Source of the DNA: a virus
Strand: one strand, 5' to 3'
Virus record (IMG/VR): IMGVR_UViG_3300021964_000471
Location: 1 to 25,422 of that record
DNA: 25,422 nucleotides
How positions within the stretch are numbered: position 1 is the stretch's first letter; every line of letters starts with the position of its first letter. The position numbers and the translations under genes are program-made. Under the pieces are notes generated by a model. The model saw only the letters and a list, made by a program, of their open reading frames with translations. It was not told the DNA's origin and did no database searches. Shown in pieces: positions 7,232-14,032 of the stretch.

Positions 7232-7449
7232 TATGCATATACTCCTACCGCTAGTGGAAGTTCAAAGATATCATTGGGTCCTTGCAAGGGTGCGATGTAC
7301 TCTGTTGGACATGTGTATACTTCTTCTGGAGCATACTGGTCGTAAAAATACACAACACCGTTGTCGTCAATACGATCAACAACCCCATACACTGTAGGAA
7401 TCATTGCACCGTATTGACCGTAAATCTTTTGACCAACTTCAACTTTCAT
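7231..7449 (-). CDS. Unrecognised 72-residue protein
   Basis: A small beta-rich, SH3-like-looking protein: MKVEVGQKIYGQYG, then VYGVVDRIDDNGVVYFYDQY. The glycine turns and alternating hydrophobics suggest a small barrel, but this is a guess from composition. It is the first gene after a strong early promoter, with a good ribosome site (GAGGAG, about seven bases before the ATG), so it should be highly expressed early in infection. Its stop overlaps the ATG of the membrane peptide as TAATG. Confidence 0.8.
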   Translation of the reverse strand: MKVEVGQKIYGQYGAMIPTVYGVVDRIDDNGVVYFYDQYAPEEVYTCPTEYIAPLQGPNDIFELPLAVGVYA

Positions 7450-7476
7450 AAGTGTCTCCTCACTGTCTATATTATT

Positions 7477-7505
7477 AGTATACCCTAAGTAGACAAAAAG
7501 GTCAA
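7477..7505 (-). promoter_or_regulatory. Early sigma70-type promoter of the 7449-6445 operon
   Basis: On the minus strand, -35 TTGACC (7505-7500), exactly 17 bp, -10 TATACT (7482-7477), followed by AATAAT. The -35 sits in the loop of the inverted repeat at 7493-7514. The same -35 context (AAAAAGGTTGACC) and -10 context (TATACTAATAAT) recur at 10793-10821. Confidence 0.85.
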
Positions 7506-7514
7506 CCTTTTTGT
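7493..7514 (-). terminator. Hairpin/terminator overlapping the early promoter
   Basis: Arms ACAAAAAGGT (7493-7502) and ACCTTTTTGT (7505-7514) are perfectly complementary; a realistic stem is nine base pairs with a UUGA loop. It starts within the stop codon of the gene at 7514-8128 and has a T-rich 3' arm, so it may terminate that transcript, although no separate T-run follows. It overlaps the -35 of the next promoter. Confidence 0.6.
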
Positions 7515-8128
7515 TAAAAAGATCTTTGATTTACCAAATATGAAAACATATCAAAGTGATCATTCAGTGACATTGTGCTGGATATTTGCACACCGTCATA
7601 GGTTTCAAACACACCGTTGACTGTAAAACAGTTGGTATAACGTGTCCAAAAATTGTAGATATCTGGAGTTTGGCTAGCCCAACCTGATTCACGTAAAAGA
7701 TCATCTTTGTCTTTGCTTAGTTTACATGTGGGCATATTGCAAGCCTGTTCTGCTGTGATTACATCGTGTAACAGTAAGTCCCGAACAGTGCTGTTGGGAA
7801 TCATGTGTTCAAAAATGCCGTTGTCTTCGCAGTGTAAATCAATGTAGTGAGCACCAATATTTTGCTTAATACAGTACTGATGATATCTTCTTAGTGCATT
7901 ATCAATATCATCTCTAATAAGTCTTGATGTCTGTTCATCATTGCGAGTGTTGGTGTACTCGTCGCAAAGTTCATTGAGTCTACGTATTACATATTTGGCA
8001 GTGGCTTGATATGTGTCATTGCTTCTACGAGTACGAATATACTTAGGCTGTCTAAAACTAGCAATGCTATCTTTTAAACTTAGATTCATAAAATCGCCTG
8101 CTGTGGTAAACTTTAAATCACCCATCAT
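7514..8128 (-). CDS. Unrecognised 204-residue protein downstream of the ParB-like gene
   Basis: I do not recognise this protein. It starts with ATGATG at 8128/8125, one base after the stop of the ParB-like gene, so the two are co-transcribed and probably coupled. The N-terminus contains DFMNLSLKDSIASFRQPKYI and an arginine-rich helical stretch (TRRSNDTYQATAKYVIRRLN) that could contact DNA. The C-terminal half has an aromatic segment (DIYNFWTRYTNCF). It has five cysteines with no clear metal spacing. As a partner of a ParB-like protein, a DNA-linked role is plausible but unproven. The gene ends at a hairpin (7493-7514). Confidence 0.75.
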   Translation of the reverse strand: MMGDLKFTTAGDFMNLSLKDSIASFRQPKYIRTRRSNDTYQATAKYVIRRLNELCDEYTNTRNDEQTSRLIRDDIDNALRRYHQYCIKQNIGAHYIDLHCEDNGIFEHMIPNSTVRDLLLHDVITAEQACNMPTCKLSKDKDDLLRESGWASQTPDIYNFWTRYTNCFTVNGVFETYDGVQISSTMSLNDHFDMFSYLVNQRSF

Positions 8129-8129
8129 G

Positions 8130-9203
8130 TTAGGCCGCCTTTTCTTTTTGTTTAAACAACCCTGTAACAGGATTGGTTGCTAGTTGCAACTGACTGCCTG
8201 CACCGTGATATGGCAGTGGCAACTTACCACCATTGATAATGTACAACTCACGAATAAAGTTGCTCATCATGTTTGGTGCGTCCCAACCACGACCTGGAGT
8301 GATATGCTCTACTTGCAGTTTAGCCTTGTCCTTGTACAAGCTGGTTTGCTTTATAGTTGTACTGCGAGGATAAGTTTCTGCACACTTTTGTAGCACTTCG
8401 GTCATCCATCCTGCTGGCAGTTCTTGGCGTACATCTAATCGTGCAAGTTCATACAACCCGATAAACAGATCCTGACTTACTTCTTCGTCCATTGGATATG
8501 CTGTGGTAATAGCAGACAAAATGTCCTTTAGTGTACCACCAGTCTGATCAATGTCAATGCCTTTGTATGCATACTTGAAGTGCGAAAAGAAATGCTTGCC
8601 AGATCCACGCAGATTGTCACTCTTCCGTGTTGCTTTGTCCTCAAGATCAACATCACAAGCATCAAACTGCTCCTGTAATGTCCAAGCAGTAAGCACTTCA
8701 ATTTCGGTAGCACCAAGTTTGTAACGTGTTAACCGATTGCGATGAATATCCCCAGGTCCAAGTTTCTTGGTGCTCATGTTGCACTCTTCAAAAGCATAAC
8801 TTGGAAAACTTTCGTCGTCTGTTTCGTTGATGATAATTGGAATTTCTGTAAAGCCAAGCACACCAGTTGCTACAATACGATGTTGTCCGTCATATACATA
8901 GATTGGGTTTTTGTGATCGTACTTGGCTGTGCAAGCACTTGCTGGGCTACAGATTTGTGGATTGTAACGCTTCACAATGCTGAGAATGTGCTTTAGGTTA
9001 ACGTCACGTTGTACTGTGTAATCAATTTCCAATTCACTGATAGGCACTAGATGACTACCAATTGGGAAATCTTTTTTACTGTTATCTACCCGACGGCGTT
9101 CTGCGTCGATTTTGTCCTGTCCAAAGCCGTGCTCTGTGGCAAGTTCTTGTTTGACTTCTGCAATAACGTCAGAAAGTCGGCGTGTTTCACGAGTTGCTCT
9201 CAT
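8130..9203 (-). CDS. ParB-like (DGQHR) nuclease-fold protein
   Basis: A 357-residue protein with a ParB-like domain at about residues 45-130. The signature is DGQHR (105-109) in the context IYVYDGQHRIVATGVLG, followed by a strand IPIIIN, after an upstream HLVPISELEIDYTVQRD segment. In partition proteins and phage relatives this fold binds or hydrolyses CTP or acts as a nuclease; DGQHR variants are widespread in phages and in defence or DNA-modification loci. The long C-terminal part (130-357) is mostly helical with no domain that I recognise. No typical helix-turn-helix is evident. The start ATG 9203 has AGGATG about nine bases upstream. Its ~100-base leader carries a palindrome and a small hairpin, suggesting autoregulation. 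Confidence 0.8.
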   Translation of the reverse strand: MRATRETRRLSDVIAEVKQELATEHGFGQDKIDAERRRVDNSKKDFPIGSHLVPISELEIDYTVQRDVNLKHILSIVKRYNPQICSPASACTAKYDHKNPIYVYDGQHRIVATGVLGFTEIPIIINETDDESFPSYAFEECNMSTKKLGPGDIHRNRLTRYKLGATEIEVLTAWTLQEQFDACDVDLEDKATRKSDNLRGSGKHFFSHFKYAYKGIDIDQTGGTLKDILSAITTAYPMDEEVSQDLFIGLYELARLDVRQELPAGWMTEVLQKCAETYPRSTTIKQTSLYKDKAKLQVEHITPGRGWDAPNMMSNFIRELYIINGGKLPLPYHGAGSQLQLATNPVTGLFKQKEKAA

Positions 9204-9222
9204 AATTTTTCATCCTATCTAA

Positions 9223-9236
9223 GGGCGGTATTGCCC
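9223..9236 (-). repeat. Small GC hairpin in the ParB-like gene leader
   Basis: GGGC (9223-9226) and GCCC (9233-9236) pair around a six-base loop, 20 bases upstream of the start codon and just before the ribosome site. There is no T-run, so it is not a terminator. It may affect translation. Confidence 0.5.
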
Positions 9237-9237
9237 G

Positions 9238-9250
9238 TACTATCATAGTA
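9238..9250. promoter_or_regulatory. 13-bp palindrome, possible operator
   Basis: TACTAT-C-ATAGTA is a perfect inverted repeat of six bases around a single central base, inside the leader of the ParB-like gene and about 30 bases downstream of its candidate -10. It looks like a dimer-binding site. No second copy was noticed in the window. Confidence 0.45.
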
Positions 9251-9278
9251 AGAGGTCCGATTTCTCATCGCTCTTGTT

Positions 9279-9303
9279 ATTATATTACAACATTTTGTAC
9301 TAA
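9279..9303 (-). promoter_or_regulatory. Candidate promoter for the ParB-like operon
   Basis: A perfect TATAAT is at 9284-9279 on the minus strand. A -35-like TAGACC lies upstream; its spacing to the overlapping TAATAT is 17 bp and to TATAAT 20 bp. The match is weaker than for the other early promoters here. Confidence 0.4.
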
Positions 9304-9307
9304 AGGT

Positions 9308-9808
9308 CTATCTAGAAACCAAAGATTCAATATTATCGTTCCGCCAAAAAATATGGTCATCTACAACCATAACTTTGGTCATAGCTCTATTCCAACTTGG
9401 ATTTACATTTTTGGTATGATAAAACATACTGCCAGCGGTAAGGTCAAATCCATTTACATGCAACAAATATGCTTGTCTAGCAATATACTGAGCATGTTTC
9501 CATGCATCTTTTTCCTTGGGATCATCGCTAAGTCCATCGCAGTACCATGAAAATTGACATTTGTGCCTGATTGGTACTTCTTTGCCTTTGTTTTCAAGCC
9601 ACCACTGAGATAATTTGGCTTGTTTGATAACTTTACAAATGCTATCTGGAAATTTTGGATTTTGCACACGATTGAGAACAACATGAGAAACAGCTATACC
9701 GCCTGTGTCGCTTTGATTTCTGGCTTCAAAATAAACATTCTTTGCCAGACATTCGGCATCCACAGGAGACAGCGAAAGAGTCAAGGTCATGAGTAGTTCA
9801 TTTATCAT
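9308..9808 (-). CDS. SleB-type cell wall hydrolase (probable endolysin)
   Basis: A 166-residue protein of the Hydrolase_2/SleB family. The domain starts about residue 17 and has LAKNVYFEARNQSDTGGIAV with the conserved glutamate E28, then VVLNRVQNPKFPDSICKVI and QFSWYCDG. SleB enzymes cleave peptidoglycan, as lytic transglycosylases or amidases; in phages they act as endolysins or tail lysins. The N-terminus (MINELLMTLTLSLSPVDAEC) is hydrophobic but uncharged, so it is a poor signal peptide; release by a holin is more likely. The ATG at 9808 has GGAG seven bases upstream and overlaps the preceding gene by 11 bases. Expression from the late box at 10021-10028 fits a lysis function. Confidence 0.9.
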   Translation of the reverse strand: MINELLMTLTLSLSPVDAECLAKNVYFEARNQSDTGGIAVSHVVLNRVQNPKFPDSICKVIKQAKLSQWWLENKGKEVPIRHKCQFSWYCDGLSDDPKEKDAWKHAQYIARQAYLLHVNGFDLTAGSMFYHTKNVNPSWNRAMTKVMVVDDHIFWRNDNIESLVSR

Positions 9809-10004
9809 TAACTATCTCCAGAAGACTGCGATCGTCTATGACTTTCATTTCACGTTTGCTTGGACTAAAAGGAAGTGGTTTAGAAAACACTGTGATTTCG
9901 TCTGTGTTTTCTTTACGGTAAGCAAGCACCTTACTTTTGGTATCGTTTACCAAATAAGAATGGTTCAACCCTGTTTTAAAGGTTGTATCTTTTAAAATTT
10001 TCAC
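9798..10004 (-). CDS. 68-residue unknown, first gene of the late lysis unit
   Basis: The start codon is GTG at 10004, with GAGG about nine bases upstream and a late promoter 17 bases upstream of the start codon. The protein is basic and soluble (begins MKILKDTTFKTGLNHSYLV, ends SLLEIVNDK), with no membrane segment, so it is not a holin. It overlaps the start of the SleB-type hydrolase by 11 bases, indicating coupled translation. It could be an accessory of lysis or a small virion protein; nothing in the sequence decides this. Confidence 0.65.
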   Translation of the reverse strand: MKILKDTTFKTGLNHSYLVNDTKSKVLAYRKENTDEITVFSKPLPFSPSKREMKVIDDRSLLEIVNDK

Positions 10005-10020
10005 TGTCTTTGCCTCAAGG

Positions 10021-10028
10021 TATTTATA
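10021..10028 (-). promoter_or_regulatory. T4-type late promoter (TATAAATA) for the lysis genes
   Basis: A perfect TATAAATA on the minus strand, 17 bases before the GTG of the 68-residue gene. It matches the box used by the gp55 late sigma factor in T4. It lies directly after a terminator, as expected for a new late unit. Confidence 0.8.
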
Positions 10029-10031
10029 AAC

Positions 10032-10053
10032 AAAACCGCCTCAATCGAGACGG
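10032..10053 (-). terminator. Rho-independent terminator before the late promoter
   Basis: On the minus strand CCGTCTC and GAGGCGG (10053-10047 and 10042-10036) form a seven-pair stem with one G-U pair and a GATT loop, followed by TTTTGTTT. The stem includes the stop codon of the gene at 10041-10409. The T-run leads straight into the TATAAATA box. Confidence 0.75.
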
Positions 10054-10409
10054 CTACCAGCATACACCCTATCAAGTCCTAGTTCAGCTTTGAATACATC
10101 AGCATAGGCTCTAGCACCTGCTTCTGCGGCATCAACGCTTTGTCCAAAGTACCAGCCGTTGCGACCGTTCCAAAGCTGAAGTCCACCGCTGTACGACTTG
10201 CTGAAGCCCACAGTTTTAAGTGCCTTGCCGAGACGTGTGTTGCCTTTGACTCCATAAACTTCGACCCAGCCAAAGCCACATGCTCCGCCATCGCCACCAT
10301 TGAAATGCTTGTTTGAAAAGTCTTTTGCCGCAACACGTGCTGCACTTAATGCTTTAGCATGAGCTGATTCTACCAAAAGATTTTCAATTTCACGAGTTGC
10401 TACTGTCAT
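10041..10409 (-). CDS. Unrecognised 122-residue Gly/Ala-rich protein
   Basis: Start chosen at ATG 10409, with AAGGAG six bases upstream; the frame extends further but overlaps the upstream gene. The N-terminus is helical (MTVATREIENLLVESAHAKA), followed by a glycine- and aromatic-rich middle (NGGDGGACGFGWVEVYGVKG, LWNGRNGWYFGQS) and an alanine-rich end (DAAEAGARAYADVFKAEL). Its regular strand-turn pattern looks like a compact alpha/beta protein; I remember similar short hypothetical proteins from marine phages but no function. Early promoter, terminator at the stop. Confidence 0.75.
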   Translation of the reverse strand: MTVATREIENLLVESAHAKALSAARVAAKDFSNKHFNGGDGGACGFGWVEVYGVKGNTRLGKALKTVGFSKSYSGGLQLWNGRNGWYFGQSVDAAEAGARAYADVFKAELGLDRVYAGSRLD

Positions 10410-10419
10410 GTTTTTCTCC

Positions 10420-10773
10420 TTAAAGATAAGCTGGACCGGTCCACTGAATACGATAACCACCATCTAAGATGTTACCACGTGGCTTGTTGCGAGCAGGTGC
10501 ATTGAACCCTGCTGGCTTTAAAATGTCACCTTTGCGGAACATCTTATCATCATCTACATTTACGATGAAGCCCCACACACTGCCGTCACGGATGATTTTC
10601 ACATACTTTTTGCCTTCCTTGACTTCAACATTGTCGTCCCAGTTAGCAATAGTTTCTTGAAAATACTTACTTGGCTCGCCGCGGGTCTTTTCGGCACGAT
10701 CTGTCCAATCAACGTAGTCTTGCTTGATTGCATCAAGTAGTTGTTCGATTTGCTGTTGCATTTCTTGCTCCAT
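10420..10773 (-). CDS. Unrecognised 117-residue early protein
   Basis: This begins with a coiled-coil-like helix (MEQEMQQQIEQLLDAIKQDY), followed by a beta-rich half (KYVKIIRDGSVWGFIVNVDD) and ends GYRIQWTGPAYL. No function is recognised. Two starts are possible. ATG 10773 has AAGGA only one or two bases upstream, too close. ATG 10761, four codons later, has GGAG six bases upstream and is better placed. It is the first gene after a strong early promoter and is separated by ten bases from the next gene. Confidence 0.75.
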   Translation of the reverse strand: MEQEMQQQIEQLLDAIKQDYVDWTDRAEKTRGEPSKYFQETIANWDDNVEVKEGKKYVKIIRDGSVWGFIVNVDDDKMFRKGDILKPAGFNAPARNKPRGNILDGGYRIQWTGPAYL

Positions 10774-10792
10774 TTCCTTAACTCACATTATT

Positions 10793-10821
10793 AGTATAAG
10801 GGATGGCTGTACAATGGTCAA
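10793..10821 (-). promoter_or_regulatory. Early sigma70-type promoter for 10773-10041
   Basis: On the minus strand, -35 TTGACC (10821-10816), 17 bp, -10 TATACT (10798-10793), followed by AATAAT. The -35 overlaps the stop of the upstream gene. Its -35 and -10 contexts are nearly identical to those of the promoter at 7477-7505. Confidence 0.85.
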
Positions 10822-11582
10822 CCTTTTTTTATAAAAGATTCTACTATGTCGCGAATTTCAGTCTTAGACCAATGCTCGCCATTGATATGCACAGATAGAG
10901 GTGAGTCAGCGTATTTTAAATTTTCAATATATTGTATAGCATGAGCAGGAATAAATGGTAGATTTAGCAATCTACACAAAATTCCAGGACCATTCTGCGA
11001 TACTACGTGCTTATAGTCTATTTCTAATACTTTTCGTTTAGGATACAAAATTTTTTTACAATACCATTTGGGTAACATTACATTTTTAACAAAATCAAAA
11101 TATTCAGATTTATTAAAAACAACATTTTTTCCAGTGTGATGCTCAACGGTTTTTTGGAAAACTTTGCCGGCATGAACTCCACTTTTTGCTGTGTATTCCC
11201 AAATAATTTTTGTAAGTATCTCAATATCTGTATTATCATAAACAATTCGAATCATATCAACATTGTTTTGATCAACATATTTTAAAAATTGTTCACCCCA
11301 GTGGCATTTACTTACTATAAAGCCTGCTGATGGATCATAGGATTGTGATATTTGTAAATCATGACCTAGTGTAGGAACACCTTTTCCACTGGATCCATTT
11401 GTATCAATTATCCAGTTACTATGTTCAAAGGAACATGCATCAGAGTGTTGTAGTAAAAATTTAACTAAGAAATCTGGTCGAGCTCCGCCCTCCCCCCAGA
11501 TTATAATATGCCTGCTGTGATTTTGAGAATAATAATTGTATAAATCTGGACGGTTTTGTGTTAGTTCACTTAGTGAATACAT
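10818..11582 (-). CDS. P-loop/sulfotransferase-like protein
   Basis: A 254-residue protein starting at ATG 11582, with GGAAGG five bases upstream; this overlaps the end of the DNA methyltransferase gene by 17 bases. A TTG or ATG further upstream would make a longer overlap and is less likely. The motif HIIIWGEGGARPDFLVKFLL (residues 25-44) is a strand, a glycine loop and a helix, as in P-loop sulfotransferases and their relatives. It resembles FIPGAGGNFFSRCLN in the protein at 21002-21634. A mid-protein WHR-like motif or PAPS 3'-phosphate site is not obvious, so the catalytic activity is uncertain. Association with a DNA methyltransferase is notable. Confidence 0.65.
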   Translation of the reverse strand: MYSLSELTQNRPDLYNYYSQNHSRHIIIWGEGGARPDFLVKFLLQHSDACSFEHSNWIIDTNGSSGKGVPTLGHDLQISQSYDPSAGFIVSKCHWGEQFLKYVDQNNVDMIRIVYDNTDIEILTKIIWEYTAKSGVHAGKVFQKTVEHHTGKNVVFNKSEYFDFVKNVMLPKWYCKKILYPKRKVLEIDYKHVVSQNGPGILCRLLNLPFIPAHAIQYIENLKYADSPLSVHINGEHWSKTEIRDIVESFIKKG

Positions 11583-12687
11583 ACACGCCTTCCCATTTTT
11601 CTCGTCCTGCTGTTTTATCATTGCCAACGCCAGGTCTAGTGTTCAGCATCATTTTCACAGTTTCACTGTGCCGAAATCCTATTTTTTCTGCTGTTTGTAT
11701 CCATCGATCCACCACAGCAAATGACTTGTTACCGTATGACTTATAGTCTGCGATGTTTGTTGCGAATACACCATCAGCGTTGAGGCCATTATATATGTTT
11801 CGCATAGTGGGAGCAACATAACCGTCAAACCAGTCATCCATTGTTCCGTAGCGTACCATACACTGTGTATCTTCGTCCGAGTATTTTTCGAGATTGAAAT
11901 ATGGCGGACTGCTGAAGGCACAGTCGATGTCCTGCGGTGTGTAATCTTCCGACGTCGAGCAGATGATTTCGTGACTTCTTCCTGTTGCTTGTTCTATTAT
12001 ACTATTTAAATATTGTAAGTATTTTACAGTTTCAGTGTTTGGGTCTACAGCTCGGTAATTGAATAACATGTTCGAAGAAGCAATGCCAAGAAGTCTGCCT
12101 CCATAGCCTGCTGAATAATCGTAAATATTGCCCCACATAACAGGGCAAAGATACTCAACAATGCTGCGAGCGTTTGCCGCCTTGAAATTAGTAACATTTT
12201 CGCCTGTAACAAGTTCAAGGGCCCTTCGCATAGCCACAGGACCAACAAGATTATTGCCATCACGAAACTCGAAGCAAATGCGAATTGCACGGCGTAACTT
12301 AGTGTCGTCAAAGAATCTATCACGTAAACTGTTGCTTCCTCGGCCTTTTGGCTCTGCTGTCATCATGTTAGGAAACAAAAATCTGTTTATACTTTGTCCG
12401 TGATTGTTACCTAATCCTAGTCTGCTATTGTTTATTGTGTTATATTTAGCGGATGCAAAGTTGCAAATAGCTTGTACTAATCCAGTCTCGGTATAGTAAG
12501 TTATTGGAACTAGATTTACACTACGGTAAAGAGAAAATACCTGTTCGATTGTGCTAGCAGGGTTTTTTTGGTATACAGACTTGTTAAAACTATCTAGTTG
12601 ATCTTGTATAGATTCGTAGCCAGTAAACTGGTTACCGACTACGTGATGTGGTTTAATATTCCAAATTTGATATAGATGATCAATCAT
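11566..12687 (-). CDS. DNA methyltransferase (SPPY, N6-adenine or N4-cytosine type)
   Basis: A 373-residue protein with the amino-methyltransferase motif IV SPPY at residues 260-263 (AFSSPPYFNLEKYS) and a cofactor-binding motif I at about 190-201 (DYSAGYGGRLLG). This order, motif I then SPPY, fits amino-group (N6-A or N4-C) DNA methyltransferases. No restriction endonuclease is adjacent, so it is likely an orphan phage methyltransferase that protects phage DNA or modifies specific sites; target unknown. The N-terminal ~180 residues carry no recognised domain and may include the target-recognition part. The ATG at 12687 lies about seven bases from the -10 of its promoter, so its transcript may be leaderless. 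Confidence 0.85.
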   Translation of the reverse strand: MIDHLYQIWNIKPHHVVGNQFTGYESIQDQLDSFNKSVYQKNPASTIEQVFSLYRSVNLVPITYYTETGLVQAICNFASAKYNTINNSRLGLGNNHGQSINRFLFPNMMTAEPKGRGSNSLRDRFFDDTKLRRAIRICFEFRDGNNLVGPVAMRRALELVTGENVTNFKAANARSIVEYLCPVMWGNIYDYSAGYGGRLLGIASSNMLFNYRAVDPNTETVKYLQYLNSIIEQATGRSHEIICSTSEDYTPQDIDCAFSSPPYFNLEKYSDEDTQCMVRYGTMDDWFDGYVAPTMRNIYNGLNADGVFATNIADYKSYGNKSFAVVDRWIQTAEKIGFRHSETVKMMLNTRPGVGNDKTAGREKWEGVYVFTK

Positions 12688-12693
12688 TGCACC

Positions 12694-12723
12694 AGTATAA
12701 CATACTGATTTTTAATTTGTCAA
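12694..12723 (-). promoter_or_regulatory. Strong early promoter of the DNA methyltransferase
   Basis: On the minus strand, consensus -35 TTGACA (12723-12718), 18 bp, -10 TATACT (12699-12694). The -10 ends only seven bases before the start codon, so the mRNA would begin at or next to the ATG. No Shine-Dalgarno sequence precedes the start. Confidence 0.75.
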
Positions 12724-12727
12724 TCTA

Positions 12728-13303
12728 TTAGTTAGGAGCACCGCCGCTGACATCACCTGGAATGCCAAAGTCATATTGCAGAACACTTCCTACTGTTGCA
12801 TCAATGTATTCAAAGTTTGTGCTTATACTATGAGCTTCGCCATCTAGTATAATGTTTGCCCGTGGGTCTAAATCTTTTATAGGTGAATCTACAGAATAGA
12901 TGGTATTTTTTCCTGGGTACCAACTAAATTCATTAGGATCTTTTGCACCCCAAGCAGCGTCTAGTGCTGGCACAGTGGTATCTCCATCTGTGATTACATC
13001 GTGCTTAAATTTAAACGTGTTATCTGCGTCACTTAAAGTAGCAGGTATGTAAGCATTGTTCCACCATAGGCAACCTATTAAAAACGTTCCTTCGTTGACT
13101 GTGATACTTACAGTGTGAGCACTGTCTACAGCGTCATCGACGTCATATGTTCCAGTAGCAATAAACGCATGAGTCCCGAACCTATCAGTATACTCCGAAG
13201 ATTCGGCTGTAAGGTTAGATGCAACTGTGGTTCCATCTATAGCTATGTCTAACGAACCAGGCCATACAATTTGGCCTTCCAGTTTCCAAGATCTAGTGGT
13301 CAT
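12728..13303 (-). CDS. Beta-rich probable virion protein, late-expressed
   Basis: A 191-residue protein with a serine/threonine/aspartate-rich, strand-turn composition typical of phage tail, fibre or capsid-decoration proteins: LDIAIDGTTVASNLTAESSE, then HTVSITVNEGTFLIG, GNTIYSV-like loops and a C-terminal FGIPGDVSGGAPN. No enzyme motif is seen. It is preceded by a perfect late box (TATAAATA, 13322-13329) and TAGGAG six bases before the ATG, so it should be abundant late in infection. A decoration protein that is the acceptor for the glycosyltransferases encoded just upstream is an attractive but unproven idea. Confidence 0.75.
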   Translation of the reverse strand: MTTRSWKLEGQIVWPGSLDIAIDGTTVASNLTAESSEYTDRFGTHAFIATGTYDVDDAVDSAHTVSITVNEGTFLIGCLWWNNAYIPATLSDADNTFKFKHDVITDGDTTVPALDAAWGAKDPNEFSWYPGKNTIYSVDSPIKDLDPRANIILDGEAHSISTNFEYIDATVGSVLQYDFGIPGDVSGGAPN

Positions 13304-13321
13304 GAAATTCTCCTATCAACG

Positions 13322-13329
13322 TATTTATA
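13322..13329 (-). promoter_or_regulatory. T4-type late promoter (TATAAATA) for the beta-rich protein
   Basis: A perfect TATAAATA on the minus strand, 18 bases upstream of the ATG at 13303. It is within the short gap between the glycosyltransferase gene and the virion-like gene. A ribosome site, TAGGAG, follows directly. Confidence 0.8.
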
Positions 13330-13330
13330 C

Positions 13331-14032
13331 CTATTGCCAATTGTCAACGATTATAGGGTCAGCTACCACATCAAGAGTAGGATAACCGTGGAATACCAAT
13401 AACTTGCAATCTTCTGGGACATCAGGTTCAATTACAGTTTCAAATCTCATGTTCTCTTTTTTTCCAACCAATTCTCGACGATTTCTAATTTCCCATTTAT
13501 AACTGCGTATCCAATCATCAGGAAAAAATCTAAGCAGATGTTTGTAGCGATCCCAAATATAATCTTGATCGCCGCGATAGATGTTAATTAATCTATCATC
13601 TTTGCTTATTGGTTCCCATATACAATTTAGTGTTTTTGCTTGCCAACGCATCACAGCACTGCCAAGTTTTTGTCTATTAGGATTGAATATTCTGCTAACA
13701 TCTCGTAACCCAACAAACTCGCCTGGTTCAAAATCAAAAAATTCGTCTATGCTTTTAATAATCACTAGATCTAGATCTAAAAAAAGTATGGTATCATTGT
13801 CGTTGAATAAGTCATCAGAAAACAAATAGGGTTTCCACCACCAGCCGCTGAGCCAATGTGGCACCAACGGAAGCTGATGAATGTTTACATCTTGATCTAT
13901 GCCATTAGCATCATCAGTAAAGCACCAAAATTCAAAAGGAAGGCTAAGATGACGTTTAACCATGTTTTTAAGTTTGTTGACATAACTGCTGTCAAACTTT
14001 GTGCCATGTTTTAGACATACCACTTTGATCAT
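13331..14032 (-). CDS. Glycosyltransferase (GT8-like, DxD)
   Basis: A 233-residue protein with a glycosyltransferase A-type fold. It opens MIKVVCLKHGTKFDSSYVNK, has the segment LPFEFWCFTDDANGI at 31-45, and the metal-binding DLD motif at 86-88 (ILFLDLDLVI). It is closely paralogous to the N-terminal half of the next upstream gene, with identical spacing to the DxD. This arrangement resembles GT8-like and phage-encoded transferases that use nucleotide-sugar donors. The acceptor is unknown; virion proteins, host surface glycan or DNA are all possible. It overlaps the upstream gene by ATGA and ends the long uvsX transcript, just before a late promoter. Confidence 0.85.
   Translation of the reverse strand: MIKVVCLKHGTKFDSSYVNKLKNMVKRHLSLPFEFWCFTDDANGIDQDVNIHQLPLVPHWLSGWWWKPYLFSDDLFNDNDTILFLDLDLVIIKSIDEFFDFEPGEFVGLRDVSRIFNPNRQKLGSAVMRWQAKTLNCIWEPISKDDRLINIYRGDQDYIWDRYKHLLRFFPDDWIRSYKWEIRNRRELVGKKENMRFETVIEPDVPEDCKLLVFHGYPTLDVVADPIIVDNWQ

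Noticed and set aside
7152-7238. Asparagine-rich N-terminal extension of the 73-residue protein
   Set aside because: It overlaps the better-supported membrane peptide; the internal ATG has a good ribosome site.
10410-10463. Longer N-terminus for the 122-residue protein
   Set aside because: It overlaps the preceding gene and ATG 10409 has a clear AAGGAG.
11583-11627. Upstream TTG/ATG starts for the P-loop protein
   Set aside because: They would extend the overlap with the methyltransferase gene to over 50 bases; ATG 11582 has the good ribosome site.
12045-12323. 92-residue minus-strand frame with hydrophobic stretches
   Set aside because: It is inside the DNA methyltransferase gene in another frame; membrane-like segments arise from the codon pattern, and no ribosome site is present.
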